Assembly: GCF_000252125.1 (NCBI RefSeq)
Contig: NZ_AHKF01000022.1
Span: forward strand, 115,894-179,893
Direction: 5' to 3'
Origin: Flavobacterium frigoris PS1
GTDB lineage: Bacteria > Bacteroidota > Bacteroidia > Flavobacteriales > Flavobacteriaceae
DNA length: 64,000 nucleotides
Part shown: piece by piece, positions 25,755 to 34,718 of the stretch
Numbering within the stretch: position 1 is the stretch's first letter
Layout: each line of letters opens with the position of its first letter
The notes under the pieces: generated by a model
The model's input: only the letters and a program-made list of their open reading frames with translations
Database searches by the model: none
Told to the model about the DNA's origin: nothing
Made by a program: the position numbers and the translations under genes

Positions 25755-27869
25755 ATGATTACATCTCAAAAATTACATGAAACACTTAAGGAAAATTTTG
25801 GTTTTGAAAAATTTAGAATAAATCAAGAACAAGTAATAAATGCAATTTTGTCGGGCCAAGATACTTTGGCGATTATGCCTACAGGTGGAGGAAAATCTAT
25901 TTGCTTTCAACTACCAGCATTACTATTTCCTGGAATAACTATAGTGATCTCTCCGTTAATTGCCTTGATGAAAGATCAGGTAGACAGTTTAAAAGCAAAT
26001 GGAATTCAAGCTTGCTATATTAATAGTTCTCAAACAGATGCCGAACAGCAATCGCACATTCAGAATCTAATAAACAACAAAGTCAAACTTGTTTATGTTG
26101 CCCCTGAAAGTTTATCCTATTTAGAAAATGTATTTAGCCAAATAACCTTAAGTCTTATTGCAATTGACGAGGCACATTGCATTTCATCATGGGGACATGA
26201 TTTCCGTCCGGCGTATACTAATTTGGGGTATCTCAAAAAGCGCTTCCCTTCTACTCCAATATTAGCTTTAACTGCAACAGCTGATAAGGCTACACGTAAG
26301 GACATTAGCAAACAATTAAACTTAAAAGAACCTAAGTCATTTATATCCTCTTTTGATAGAAAAAACTTAAGCTTAGAAGTTCGTCCAGCACTCGACAGAG
26401 TTAAACAGATCGTTGATTTCATTAGTGCTAAACCACGTGAATCTGGAATTGTTTATTGCTTAAGTAGAAAAACTACCGAGGAGCTTGCGGAGAAACTTCA
26501 GAAAGCGGGTATCAATGCTAAAGCTTATCACGCAGGTTTAGATAGTACAGTCCGATCTAAAACACAAGATGATTTCATCAATGATGACTGCCAGGTGGTT
26601 TGCGCCACTATAGCTTTTGGAATGGGAATCGACAAATCAAATGTACGCTGGGTAATCCACTATAACTTACCAAAAAACATTGAGGGTTATTACCAAGAAA
26701 TTGGACGTGCAGGTCGTGATGGATTGCCGTCAGAAACTATATTGTTTGAAAGTTATGGTGATGTAATTCAATTGCAAAAATTCGCTTCACAAGGCTTAAA
26801 CGCCGAAGTGCAGTTAGCAAAACTCGAAAGAATGAAGCAGTATGCTGATGCTTTGAGTTGTCGCAGGAAAATCTTACTATCTTATTTTGGAGAATTAGTA
26901 ACCGAAAATTGTGGGAATTGCGACATTTGCAAAAATCCGCCCGCCTTTTTCGACGGTACAATTATAGCCCAAAAAGCATTATCAGCCATTATGCGTTTGA
27001 AGGAATTGGAGCCATTACCCGTAATTGTTGATTTCCTCAGAGGATCAAAGAATGCCTATATTTTCGAAAAAGAATATCAAAATCTAAAAACATATGCCGT
27101 TGGTGCTGATATATCTTGGTACGACTGGAATCAATACATTATCCAACTGATTAATCAAGGATATTGCGAAATTGCGTTTCATCAGCAAAACAAAATAAGA
27201 CTCACCACATTAGCCCGCGAAGTTTTATTTGAAGGTGACAAAGTACAATTAACAACTGTACAAAAAAATACTGTTGAAAAAACAGATACCAAAGAGCTAA
27301 AAAGCAAATCGGCAACCAACTCTCTATTCGAAAAATTAAGAAAATTGCGCTACGAAATCTCCAAGGAGGAAAGCGTTCCAGCCTATGTGATTTTTAGTGA
27401 CGCGGCTTTACGTCAAATGGAAACTAAAAGACCAATGAGTGATGTCGAATTGATCGCTATTGACGGTGTTGGGAAGGCAAAACTAGAGAAATATGGAGAT
27501 GCATTTATAAATGCGATTATCGAATTTCAAAAGAACAAAGCAGTAAAACCTAAAAAAGAAGCTGGAACCTATAAAGAAACACTACTTCTATTTCAAAGCG
27601 GAATATCTGTGAATGAAATTGCAATGAAAAGAAAGTTGGGACTAGGAACGATAATGTCCCATTTAGCCAAATTATATGTAGACGGTGAAAGAATAGATTT
27701 AAATCAATTTGTATCCAAGGAGGAAGTAGAACTCGTTTACAAAGCTAGTATAAAATTAGAAAATCCAACTATCTTAAAGCCGTATTTTGACTATCTTGAA
27801 GGAAAACTAGGATATGACAAGATAAGGTTAGCCTTGGCAATCATAGAAAAAGAAAATAGACCAACTTAA
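25755..27869 (+). CDS. recQ: ATP-dependent DNA helicase RecQ
   Basis: A 704-residue 3'-5' helicase for recombination and fork repair. Motifs: Walker A MPTGGGKSICFQLP, motif II DEAHCISSWGHDFRPAY, motif IV-VI SGIVYCLSRKTTEELAEKL and GYYQEIGRAGRDG; the zinc-binding RQC start CRRKILLSYFGE...NCGNCDIC; an HRDC domain near residues 525-600; and a C-terminal helix-turn-helix extension (VNEIAMKRKLGLGTIMSHL) typical of Bacteroidota RecQ. Full length. The glycosylase gene follows after 9 bases, so the two form a repair operon. Confidence 0.96.
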   Translation: MITSQKLHETLKENFGFEKFRINQEQVINAILSGQDTLAIMPTGGGKSICFQLPALLFPGITIVISPLIALMKDQVDSLKANGIQACYINSSQTDAEQQSHIQNLINNKVKLVYVAPESLSYLENVFSQITLSLIAIDEAHCISSWGHDFRPAYTNLGYLKKRFPSTPILALTATADKATRKDISKQLNLKEPKSFISSFDRKNLSLEVRPALDRVKQIVDFISAKPRESGIVYCLSRKTTEELAEKLQKAGINAKAYHAGLDSTVRSKTQDDFINDDCQVVCATIAFGMGIDKSNVRWVIHYNLPKNIEGYYQEIGRAGRDGLPSETILFESYGDVIQLQKFASQGLNAEVQLAKLERMKQYADALSCRRKILLSYFGELVTENCGNCDICKNPPAFFDGTIIAQKALSAIMRLKELEPLPVIVDFLRGSKNAYIFEKEYQNLKTYAVGADISWYDWNQYIIQLINQGYCEIAFHQQNKIRLTTLAREVLFEGDKVQLTTVQKNTVEKTDTKELKSKSATNSLFEKLRKLRYEISKEESVPAYVIFSDAALRQMETKRPMSDVELIAIDGVGKAKLEKYGDAFINAIIEFQKNKAVKPKKEAGTYKETLLLFQSGISVNEIAMKRKLGLGTIMSHLAKLYVDGERIDLNQFVSKEEVELVYKASIKLENPTILKPYFDYLEGKLGYDKIRLALAIIEKENRPT

Positions 27870-27878
27870 GCAATTACT

Positions 27879-28355
27879 ATGATAACCTCCTTTACTCCTT
27901 TTGTAAGTTCAAATACCGAAATCCTAATTTTAGGAACCATACCAGGTATTGCTTCTCTTGAGAAACAAGAATATTATGCACACCCGAGAAATCATTTTTG
28001 GAAAATTATATATACACTGTTTGATAACATGCCTATTCCTCTAATTTTTAATGAAAAAATAGAATTTTTAAAACTTAATCGAATTGGACTATGGGACGTT
28101 TTACAAAACTGCGAGAGGAAAGGAAGTTTAGACGTTCATATAAAAAACCAAACTGAAAATGATTTTGAATCCTTATTCGAACAATACCCTTCAATTAATA
28201 AAATAATCTTTAACGGCAAGGACAGTCATAAGTACTTTTTAAAGAAATTTGGACAAAAAGAAGGCATCACTTATTACGTGATGCCTTCTACAAGTCCTGC
28301 AAATACTATGTCTTTTGAAAATAAGCTTAAAATTTGGTCAAGCTACTTTCAGTAA
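27879..28355 (+). CDS. DNA-deoxyinosine (hypoxanthine/uracil) glycosylase
   Basis: A 158-residue member of the uracil-DNA glycosylase superfamily, HDG type. The N-terminal motif LGTIPGIASLEKQEYYAHPRN and NHFWKII are diagnostic of the hypoxanthine-DNA glycosylase branch, and the C-terminal VMPSTSPAN is the minor-groove loop. It excises deaminated bases to start base-excision repair. It follows recQ directly and ends one base before the convergent DinB gene stop. Confidence 0.85.
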   Translation: MITSFTPFVSSNTEILILGTIPGIASLEKQEYYAHPRNHFWKIIYTLFDNMPIPLIFNEKIEFLKLNRIGLWDVLQNCERKGSLDVHIKNQTENDFESLFEQYPSINKIIFNGKDSHKYFLKKFGQKEGITYYVMPSTSPANTMSFENKLKIWSSYFQ

Positions 28356-28356
28356 T

Positions 28357-28872
28357 TTACAAATATCTTTCCTGATAAATTCTCTGGTGATGCTTTTGGT
28401 GTCCAATAAGAATAAAACCAATCGCACGAACAGAAACTGGACTATCAGAAGCTATTCCGATTATGTTTAGCTGTTCTGCTGAAAAACTTTTAAATAGAGA
28501 CAAAGTAGACTGTCTTACAACTGCCATTTCTGTCAATAACTCCTGAAGGCTTCTAGCATTTGCATTAGTATTGTCTACATAATGATTTTCTTCAAAACCA
28601 GGTAATGGCGTCATATCATTTCTAGAAATGCGCATTGCACGATAACTAAAAACGCGTTCCGCATCAATAAGGTGCTGAATAATTTCCTTTATAGTCCATT
28701 TGCCTTCCGCATAACGGTAATCAAATTTATCCATGGGAATATTCTGCACAAATCTGATAAATTCATGCACACAAATCTCTAACTCCTCTATCAATTCTAC
28801 ATCCTCTAAAGCTTGAATATAGCTCTTATAAAAAGGCGCATATTCGGTAACAGGTAATTGGTTTGATTTCAT
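28357..28872 (-). CDS. DinB family protein
   Basis: A 171-residue four-helix-bundle protein of the DinB/YfiT superfamily. Conserved His residues typical of the metal site are seen in EIIQHLIDAERVFSYR and GHQKHHQRIYQERY, so a divalent metal is expected. Some relatives are thiol-dependent transferases (bacillithiol, mycothiol); the role here is unknown. It is downstream of the PEP carboxylase gene by 11 bases and could be cotranscribed with it. Confidence 0.88.
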   Translation of the reverse strand: MKSNQLPVTEYAPFYKSYIQALEDVELIEELEICVHEFIRFVQNIPMDKFDYRYAEGKWTIKEIIQHLIDAERVFSYRAMRISRNDMTPLPGFEENHYVDNTNANARSLQELLTEMAVVRQSTLSLFKSFSAEQLNIIGIASDSPVSVRAIGFILIGHQKHHQRIYQERYL

Positions 28873-28883
28873 CTTTATGTTAT

Positions 28884-31469
28884 TTATGCTGAATTTCTAC
28901 TTGCGTTTGTATTCCCAAAAAGAGAACGCATTACTATTTTTTCGTATACTTTTATCAACTCTTCGTTAGCAACACTTTCTTTGTTTAGCTCATTAATTCT
29001 CAATAAAGCATATTGCTGTATTGTCAACAATGGCAATACAATACGCTCTCTTATTTGAATTGAAGCTTTACCATCAGGATAGTTTTCCATTAGTTCTTTA
29101 TGACCCGCAATCTTCAATAATAACCTCTTAGATTCTAAGAATTCATCATATATTATTTGCCAAAAAGGACCAAACTCTGGATCTTTTTTCATGTATGCTG
29201 TTAGCGGAAAGAAAGATTTTGCCAAAGACATCATACTGTTTTCTAACAATGTTTTAAAGAACAAAGAATTATCATATAAATCCTGAACTCTATCCCACTG
29301 ACCCATATCTTCAAAATGTTTGAGTGCAGTACCCACTCCGAAAAAACCGGGAACATTTTGCTTTAATTGACTCCAAGAACCCACAAAAGGAATCGCTCTT
29401 AAGTCTTTAAAGTCTAATTCTGCCGACTTGCTTCTTTTAGAAGGGCGGCTTCCTATGTTGGTTTTGGCGTAATACTTTAAAGTACTCATTTGCTCCAAAT
29501 AGGGAATAAATTTTGGGTGATTCTTAAAGCTTAAGTACTTTTCATATCCAAAATCAGCTAATTGACCCATCACTACTTTCTCTTCGTCCGATAATTCATT
29601 TTTATTTTTACTAAATACCTGATTTGTAACACCAGCACTTAGTAAATTCTCTAAATTATAACGACAGGAATCTAAAGTTCCAAAATTAGAACTAATAGTT
29701 TGTCCCTGAACAGTAATCTGAATCTCTTTATTCTCGATTGTTGGCCCTAGCGAAGCATAAAACTTATGTGTTTTTCCTCCTCCACGTGCTGGTGGCCCAC
29801 CACGACCATCAAAAAAGATAACCTTAATACCGTATTTCCTGGAAATAGCGGTAAGCTCTTCTTTAGCCTTGTAGATACTCCAGTTAGCCATTAAATAACC
29901 TCCATCTTTTGTTCCGTCAGAAAAACCTAGCATTATAGTCTGCTTCATTTCCCTGTTAACCAAATGACCAGCATACATTGGATTAGTATATAACTGCTCC
30001 ATAATATTGTGGGCATTCATTAAATCGTCAACCGACTCAAATAAAGGCACTACATCAACAGTAGGGGCTTCCCAATCACTTAAACGGATTAAAGCAAAAG
30101 TTTCCATAACATTGAGAGCACTTTCATTATTGCTAATAATATATCGATTAGCTCCAAGCTCACCATTATTTTCTTGGATCACCTTTATAGCTTGGATCGA
30201 CTCAATAGTTGATCTTGTGATTTCATTTTCAAAATCAGCTGAATTAAGATTTCCTTTTACATTAGACAATACTTCAAATTTCTCCTCTTCTGTTAGGTCA
30301 TAATAATTTTCCGGAAAAACATCCGTATTCGAATTCGAATAAAACTCATGGACGTCTTTAAAAACTGCATCATGTATTCTACTATTCTGACGAATATCTA
30401 GAGTTGCAAAATGGAATCCAAACAAATTGACTTTTATAAGAAGCGCTTCTAATTCGTCTAAATAAAGCGATTGATGTTGCTCGATTATTATTGTTTTAAT
30501 CTTGTTTAATTGCGCTTTAAATTCCTCTAAAGTAATGTATATTTCACCTTTTGAATAGAAGACAGAACGATAAAGTTTAAATTCAAGTTCAGCAACCAAA
30601 ACATCAACACCTGAGAACGTTAGCTTTCTTTTTAAACCTCTTACTTCTATATAATAACATTTCATAATAGAGGTCCTCAAACGCTCCGCTACATTCAAAG
30701 TAATTTCTGTTGTAACAAATGGATTACCATCACGATCGCCTCCTGGCCAAAAACCAAGTTTAATCAATGAATTTTGAATCGAATTGCCATGGAAAACATT
30801 TTTTTGAAGATAATGAACCATATCACCTGAAGTGCTATAAAATACATTTTCAAGGTACCAAATCAAGCTTACTGCTTCATCGAATGGATTAGGTTTTTCT
30901 TGTTTTATAAAAGGAGTCTTTCCTAATTGAGCTAGAAGCTCCTTGATGTCAAGTAGATTATTATCTCTAATAGCATCAGTCAAATCATTGATAATTCCTA
31001 AAACTGAACCTGGATAAAATTGAGTAGGATGAGCTGTTAGTACAGTTCTTATATTAAAATCTTCCAAGAAACCTATTAGCTCTTCTCTCTTTCCTTTTGC
31101 GTCTGCTTTCTCTTTAATATCTCTTAAAGACCCTCTGCCCTCCATATTATTCACAATAGGAAAAGCGGCATCTTCAACAGCATCAAATAAAACAATTTGA
31201 CGCTCAATATACTGTATAAAACGAAACATCAAATCAATTTTATCAGCCTCAACATCGCTGTGTAGGTATTTTTTAGAGAAAGACTCTATGATTTCTTTAG
31301 GTGTTTCCAGTTTCTTGAAGCCACTTTCACAAACATCTGTAAATAAAGGAAGTAAAGCTCCTGTATTATCTATCGATTGAAAGGGTAAAGTAATAAAAAC
31401 ACTATTGTATATATTATATTTAGAAAGGACGTTTTCATTAAAACGTTCAATTTTGGGTAGTGTATACAT
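28884..31469 (-). CDS. ppc: Phosphoenolpyruvate carboxylase
   Basis: 861 residues from MYTLPKIERFNENVL; upstream in-frame residues are unconvincing. It adds bicarbonate to PEP to make oxaloacetate, refilling the TCA cycle. Catalytic motifs: TVLTAHPTQFYPG (His loop), GFWPGGDRDGNPFV, MLGFSDGTKDGGYLMANW, and the mobile glycine loop FFDGRGGPPARGGGKTH. The C-terminus NTNASRNSA is a variant of the usual NTG end. Length is normal for the Bacteroidota type. The DinB gene follows closely. Confidence 0.95.
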   Translation of the reverse strand: MYTLPKIERFNENVLSKYNIYNSVFITLPFQSIDNTGALLPLFTDVCESGFKKLETPKEIIESFSKKYLHSDVEADKIDLMFRFIQYIERQIVLFDAVEDAAFPIVNNMEGRGSLRDIKEKADAKGKREELIGFLEDFNIRTVLTAHPTQFYPGSVLGIINDLTDAIRDNNLLDIKELLAQLGKTPFIKQEKPNPFDEAVSLIWYLENVFYSTSGDMVHYLQKNVFHGNSIQNSLIKLGFWPGGDRDGNPFVTTEITLNVAERLRTSIMKCYYIEVRGLKRKLTFSGVDVLVAELEFKLYRSVFYSKGEIYITLEEFKAQLNKIKTIIIEQHQSLYLDELEALLIKVNLFGFHFATLDIRQNSRIHDAVFKDVHEFYSNSNTDVFPENYYDLTEEEKFEVLSNVKGNLNSADFENEITRSTIESIQAIKVIQENNGELGANRYIISNNESALNVMETFALIRLSDWEAPTVDVVPLFESVDDLMNAHNIMEQLYTNPMYAGHLVNREMKQTIMLGFSDGTKDGGYLMANWSIYKAKEELTAISRKYGIKVIFFDGRGGPPARGGGKTHKFYASLGPTIENKEIQITVQGQTISSNFGTLDSCRYNLENLLSAGVTNQVFSKNKNELSDEEKVVMGQLADFGYEKYLSFKNHPKFIPYLEQMSTLKYYAKTNIGSRPSKRSKSAELDFKDLRAIPFVGSWSQLKQNVPGFFGVGTALKHFEDMGQWDRVQDLYDNSLFFKTLLENSMMSLAKSFFPLTAYMKKDPEFGPFWQIIYDEFLESKRLLLKIAGHKELMENYPDGKASIQIRERIVLPLLTIQQYALLRINELNKESVANEELIKVYEKIVMRSLFGNTNASRNSA

Positions 31470-31510
31470 AATTTTGTTATAGTTGGTTTGGTTTAACGAA
31501 AAATAGTTAT

Positions 31511-31544
31511 AAAAAAATAACCTCAAGAACTAACTTGAGGTTAT
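31511..31544 (-). terminator. Terminator of the Lrp/AsnC gene
   Basis: ATAACCTCAAG and CTTGAGGTTAT form an 11-bp perfect hairpin with a 6-base loop, followed on the minus strand by T7. It lies 24 bases past the regulator stop codon and before the PEP carboxylase start. Confidence 0.9.
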
Positions 31545-31567
31545 ATAAAATATAGCGTTCAAGTGTA

Positions 31568-32047
31568 TTACATGTTTTTAAAGATCGTGTGCATTAAACG
31601 CTTTTTATCGTTAATGCTTTCCTCAAGTGAAATCATAGTCTCAGTTCTGTATACTCCATCAATATCATCAATCATAAAAATAACATCCTTAGCATGTTTT
31701 GTATCCTTTGCTCTAATCTTGCAAAAAATATTAAACTTACCTGTTGTCACAGAAGCTACCGTTACAAAAGGGATTTCATTGATGCGTTGCAAAACAAACT
31801 TCGTCTGAGAAGTGTTATTAAGAAAAACTCCCACATAAGCGATAAAAGAGTAACCTAATTTATCATAATCAAGTACTAATGAAGAGCCCATAATGATACC
31901 GGCATCTTCCATTTTTTTAACCCTAACGTGAACAGTTCCTGCAGAAATTAATAATTTTTTTGCAATATCCGTAAACGGAACTCTTGTATTGTCTATCAAC
32001 ATATCTAAAATCTGGTGATCTACTTCATCTAAACGGAACTTACTCAT
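31568..32047 (-). CDS. Lrp/AsnC family transcriptional regulator
   Basis: 159 residues: an N-terminal helix-turn-helix (VDHQILDMLIDNTRVPFTDI ... GTVHVRVKKMEDAGII) and a C-terminal RAM/AsnC ligand-binding domain (FIAYVGVFLN onwards). Family members sense amino acids and adjust amino-acid and nitrogen metabolism globally. It has its own terminator. Neighbouring genes give no specific target. Confidence 0.95.
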   Translation of the reverse strand: MSKFRLDEVDHQILDMLIDNTRVPFTDIAKKLLISAGTVHVRVKKMEDAGIIMGSSLVLDYDKLGYSFIAYVGVFLNNTSQTKFVLQRINEIPFVTVASVTTGKFNIFCKIRAKDTKHAKDVIFMIDDIDGVYRTETMISLEESINDKKRLMHTIFKNM

Positions 32048-32124
32048 ATTTCTTTAATTAACATTATTAATGGCTATAACAAAGCATAAAAATATACATA
32101 AAAATAACAAAATGATATAAATAA

Positions 32125-33279
32125 TTATTTTTTTATCAATCCGTTAACAATTTTAATGCTGTTTTCTAAATAAAAATCGGCTTTTTGATTTAATTCCGGA
32201 AACCTACCAAATTCATCTTTATATGCTGCTTCTTTTGCATCATACTCAAAATGAGCGTAATAACCTTCCAAATCTCCAATTTTTACAATATAAGCATTAA
32301 AATAAATTTCATTTTCAATTAATTCTTCTTTGTATTGTGCAGCAAAATTCGTGATTTTTTCAACACCATCATAATTTAATTTGACATTTTTGTATATAAA
32401 ATCATAAAAAACGACTTTATTTTGAGGAATACTCAAGTAATTGTCAATTCTATTGTCAACTATATCGTTTTCGCTAAGTATCGCAAAACTAGAAACTAAA
32501 GCCATAAACACATACTTTCTCGTTTTTTCTCTGTCGTAATCCTCAGGAAAATGTCCTGCTTCAAATAATAAGGTAGGCGCGCCCATATATTGAAAAGTAT
32601 CTCCAATGCAATTTATATTAAAAGAATCATCAAAACGACCTATTTGATTTGGTATATACTTTTGCAAAACAGTATTAATACCCGCGATAAGATTTATAGC
32701 TTTCAATCGAGATTCATTAATCTCTCTTTCTTCATTATACGAAGGAGCTAAAAAAGACATTGTAGCCGGCTTGCCAGTACTTCCCACACCAAAAATAGTA
32801 CGCTGGTCATGTAGGTTGTAGCAGTAGTCCGGTTTAAAAGACTCAAAAACCGTTCTCAATACTTTACTTTCCGGTTGACTAAGATCTTGAGAATCTCTGT
32901 TTAAATCTACTCCATTTGCGTTTGCACGAGTATAGAGTTTTGCTCCATCAGGGTTTAGCATTGGTATGCAGTAAAAACTAAAATTAGTTAACAATTGTTT
33001 TGCAAGTTCAGTGCCACTGTTTAACAGATTCAAGAAATCAACTAAGCCTTTTGTGGTGGTACTTTCGTTTCCGTGCATCTGAGACCAAAGCAATATTTTT
33101 ATTTTTCCTTCTCCAATTTGGTATCTATAAATCGGTTTTTCAAGTACTGATTTTCCAATAATCGTAAGTTGATTATTGGTATTCATTTTCTCTAATAAAG
33201 GTTCAATCGATTCTAAAGTAAGGTATCTACCTGAGATAGACTTTTCTTTATTATCAATGAATAATTGTTCTAAATCCAT
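32125..33279 (-). CDS. M14 family zinc carboxypeptidase-like protein
   Basis: A 384-residue peptidase of the M14 fold. Zinc ligands HxxE are in WSQMHGNESTTTKG and the third His in YNLHDQRT; the substrate-binding NPDGAKLYTRANANGVDLNRD motif and the general-base region LFEAGHFPEDY are present. It has no signal peptide, so it is probably cytoplasmic, unlike secreted digestive members; peptidoglycan-peptide or amino-acid-amide processing is possible. It is divergent from an XRE regulator, with palindromic operator-like sites overlapping its promoter. Confidence 0.87.
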   Translation of the reverse strand: MDLEQLFIDNKEKSISGRYLTLESIEPLLEKMNTNNQLTIIGKSVLEKPIYRYQIGEGKIKILLWSQMHGNESTTTKGLVDFLNLLNSGTELAKQLLTNFSFYCIPMLNPDGAKLYTRANANGVDLNRDSQDLSQPESKVLRTVFESFKPDYCYNLHDQRTIFGVGSTGKPATMSFLAPSYNEEREINESRLKAINLIAGINTVLQKYIPNQIGRFDDSFNINCIGDTFQYMGAPTLLFEAGHFPEDYDREKTRKYVFMALVSSFAILSENDIVDNRIDNYLSIPQNKVVFYDFIYKNVKLNYDGVEKITNFAAQYKEELIENEIYFNAYIVKIGDLEGYYAHFEYDAKEAAYKDEFGRFPELNQKADFYLENSIKIVNGLIKK

Positions 33280-33293
33280 GTTACATTATTTGA

Positions 33294-33307
33294 TTTACAA
33301 AAGTAAA
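33294..33307. promoter_or_regulatory. Operator-like palindrome 1 and peptidase -7 element
   Basis: TTTAC-AAAA-GTAAA is a perfect 5+5 inverted repeat. It contains the minus-strand -7 element TACTTTTG (33298-33305) for the M14 peptidase gene, 19 bases before its start. Confidence 0.6.
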
Positions 33308-33317
33308 CAACTTTATT

Positions 33318-33331
33318 TTTACAATTGTAAA
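33318..33331. promoter_or_regulatory. Operator-like palindrome 2
   Basis: TTTACAATTGTAAA is a perfect 14-base palindrome located where the -33 region of the peptidase promoter should be. Confidence 0.6.
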
Positions 33332-33415
33332 CACTTGTTTTGGTGCATAAATTATAAATGTAACCAAGATCAAGCTAATCAAAAGGGCCTATTATGTTAG
33401 CTTATGTAACAAATG

Positions 33416-33429
33416 TTACCTGTTTTTCT
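33416..33429. promoter_or_regulatory. Operator-like palindrome 3 (variant)
   Basis: GTAAC-AAAT-GTTAC is a 5+5 inverted repeat with the same spacing but inverted outer bases; it lies midway between the two divergent genes. Confidence 0.4.
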
Positions 33430-33514
33430 TTTAACAGTTAAAATATTATTTATCAGTATATTAAGTCATATCAAATAATCTTTTACTTGACTTATTTTTG
33501 TTTGTAACTTACTA

Positions 33515-33528
33515 TTTACAGTTGTAAT
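33515..33528. promoter_or_regulatory. Operator-like palindrome 4
   Basis: TTTACAGTTGTAAT differs from the perfect palindrome TTTACAnnTGTAAA at one arm position and abuts the -33 box of the XRE promoter. Confidence 0.55.
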
Positions 33529-33560
33529 TTTGGTGTTAACGACTATTTTAATTACATTTG
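33529..33560 (+). promoter_or_regulatory. Promoter of the XRE regulator
   Basis: TTTG (33529-33532), 20-base spacer and TACATTTG (33553-33560) form a complete Bacteroidota -33/-7 promoter, 30 bases upstream of the ATG at 33591. Confidence 0.7.
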
Positions 33561-33598
33561 TAAATAGCTTATTTTTAATTACAATTTACAATGGTAAA
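33551..33598. promoter_or_regulatory. Operator-like palindromes 5 and 6 over the -7 box and start codon
   Basis: ATTACATTTGTAAAT (33551-33565) overlaps the XRE -7 element, and TTTACAATGGTAAA (33585-33598) spans the start codon itself. Binding by the gene product would block transcription, so autorepression is likely. Confidence 0.55.
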
Positions 33599-34067
33599 CA
33601 CAGAAGAATTCATTAAACGTCTCGAAATAATACTAGATTATTACAGTCTTAACGCTTCTGCATTTGCCGATAAAATTGGGGTACAGCGATCCAGTTTGTC
33701 CCATCTCCTTTCAGGGAGAAACAAACCTAGTCTAGATTTTATTCTTAAAATTTTAGATGTATTTCCAGATGTAGATTTGTATTGGATTCTGAACGGCAAG
33801 GGAAGTTTTCCGAAAAATAATAAGACAATTCAGATACAGGAAGAAAAACAGGAAAAAGAAATTACACCCTCTTCTTCTGATGCAATCAGCGAACCTTTAA
33901 TTCCTCAAAATTTATTTTCAAAAGAAAATGATACTAATAAGGAAAACAAAGTAAGTCCTAATAAAGAGGAAATTCAAAATGTTGCAGGCAGACCTCTTTC
34001 CGAGGAAGTGGAAAAAATTGTATTTTTTTATAAAGATGGAACCTTTAAAGAATTTAAACCAAATTAG
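33591..34067 (+). CDS. XRE family helix-turn-helix regulator
   Basis: 158 residues. Residues ~8-65 are a Cro/C1-type helix-turn-helix (YYSLNASAFADKIGVQRSSL, then LDFILKILDVFPDVDLYWIL). The rest is a low-complexity Lys/Glu/Asn linker and a short C-terminal motif (EEVEKIVFFYKDGTFKEFKP) that may be a dimerisation or ligand segment. This domain layout is common in Flavobacteria. The cluster of palindromes covering both its promoter and that of the divergent M14 peptidase gene makes these two genes the likely regulon. Confidence 0.9.
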   Translation: MVNTEEFIKRLEIILDYYSLNASAFADKIGVQRSSLSHLLSGRNKPSLDFILKILDVFPDVDLYWILNGKGSFPKNNKTIQIQEEKQEKEITPSSSDAISEPLIPQNLFSKENDTNKENKVSPNKEEIQNVAGRPLSEEVEKIVFFYKDGTFKEFKPN

Positions 34068-34104
34068 GCTCTTGGGCAATTTTAGAGTTTATTACAATAA
34101 AAAA

Positions 34105-34656
34105 TTAAAATTGAAATCCCTTTTCAGGAACCTTACCTTTTACTCCTGCAAAATGTTGCATTAAAATAGGCATTTCTTTTTCTATATCTCCAGATGGCAT
34201 TAAAGGCCTTCCTAAATTAACTTCTTTCTTACCAAAATCAAATGCGACTGGAATTATAGGAACATTTGCTTTTAAGGCGATATAATAGAATCCCGTTTTA
34301 ATTTCTCCCACTTTTTTTCGCGTGCCTTCAGGAAGAACTGCCAAACGAAAAATTTCTCTTCTATTAAAAATTTCTGCAATCACGTCTACTTTGTTCATTC
34401 CACCAGATCGATCTAATGGTTCGCCACCCATGTATTTAAAATAATAACCCAATGGAAAACCAAACAATTCCTTTTTAGCTACAAAATTCATTTCTAAACC
34501 TGTTATGCCTCTTGTAAATATACCTAGATAGAAATCATGCGCACTTGTGTGAGGCATAACCATCATAACGCATTTCTTAATGTCCGCATCGATAGTTCCC
34601 ACAATCTTCCAACCCATGAGCTTGAAAAATATCCATTTATAAATTTGTTTCTTCAT
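34105..34656 (-). CDS. 1-acyl-glycerol-3-phosphate acyltransferase-like protein
   Basis: 183 residues from MKKQIYKWIFFKLMGWK; the alternative start at 34677 is a TTG. It carries the PlsC motif I in the form MPHTSAHDFY (H-x4-D), motif II region GEPLDRSGG, and motif III LPEGTRKKVGEIKTGFY. These enzymes acylate a lysophospholipid or related alcohol at the inner membrane. It is short compared with the ~240-residue PlsC, as is usual for this Bacteroidota branch, so the acceptor is not certain. Convergent with the XRE gene. Confidence 0.85.
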   Translation of the reverse strand: MKKQIYKWIFFKLMGWKIVGTIDADIKKCVMMVMPHTSAHDFYLGIFTRGITGLEMNFVAKKELFGFPLGYYFKYMGGEPLDRSGGMNKVDVIAEIFNRREIFRLAVLPEGTRKKVGEIKTGFYYIALKANVPIIPVAFDFGKKEVNLGRPLMPSGDIEKEMPILMQHFAGVKGKVPEKGFQF

Positions 34657-34718
34657 TGTTTGGCAATTTTGGGTCAAATATATAATTTAAAACTTATTTT
34701 TGATAAAAACTGCTATTG

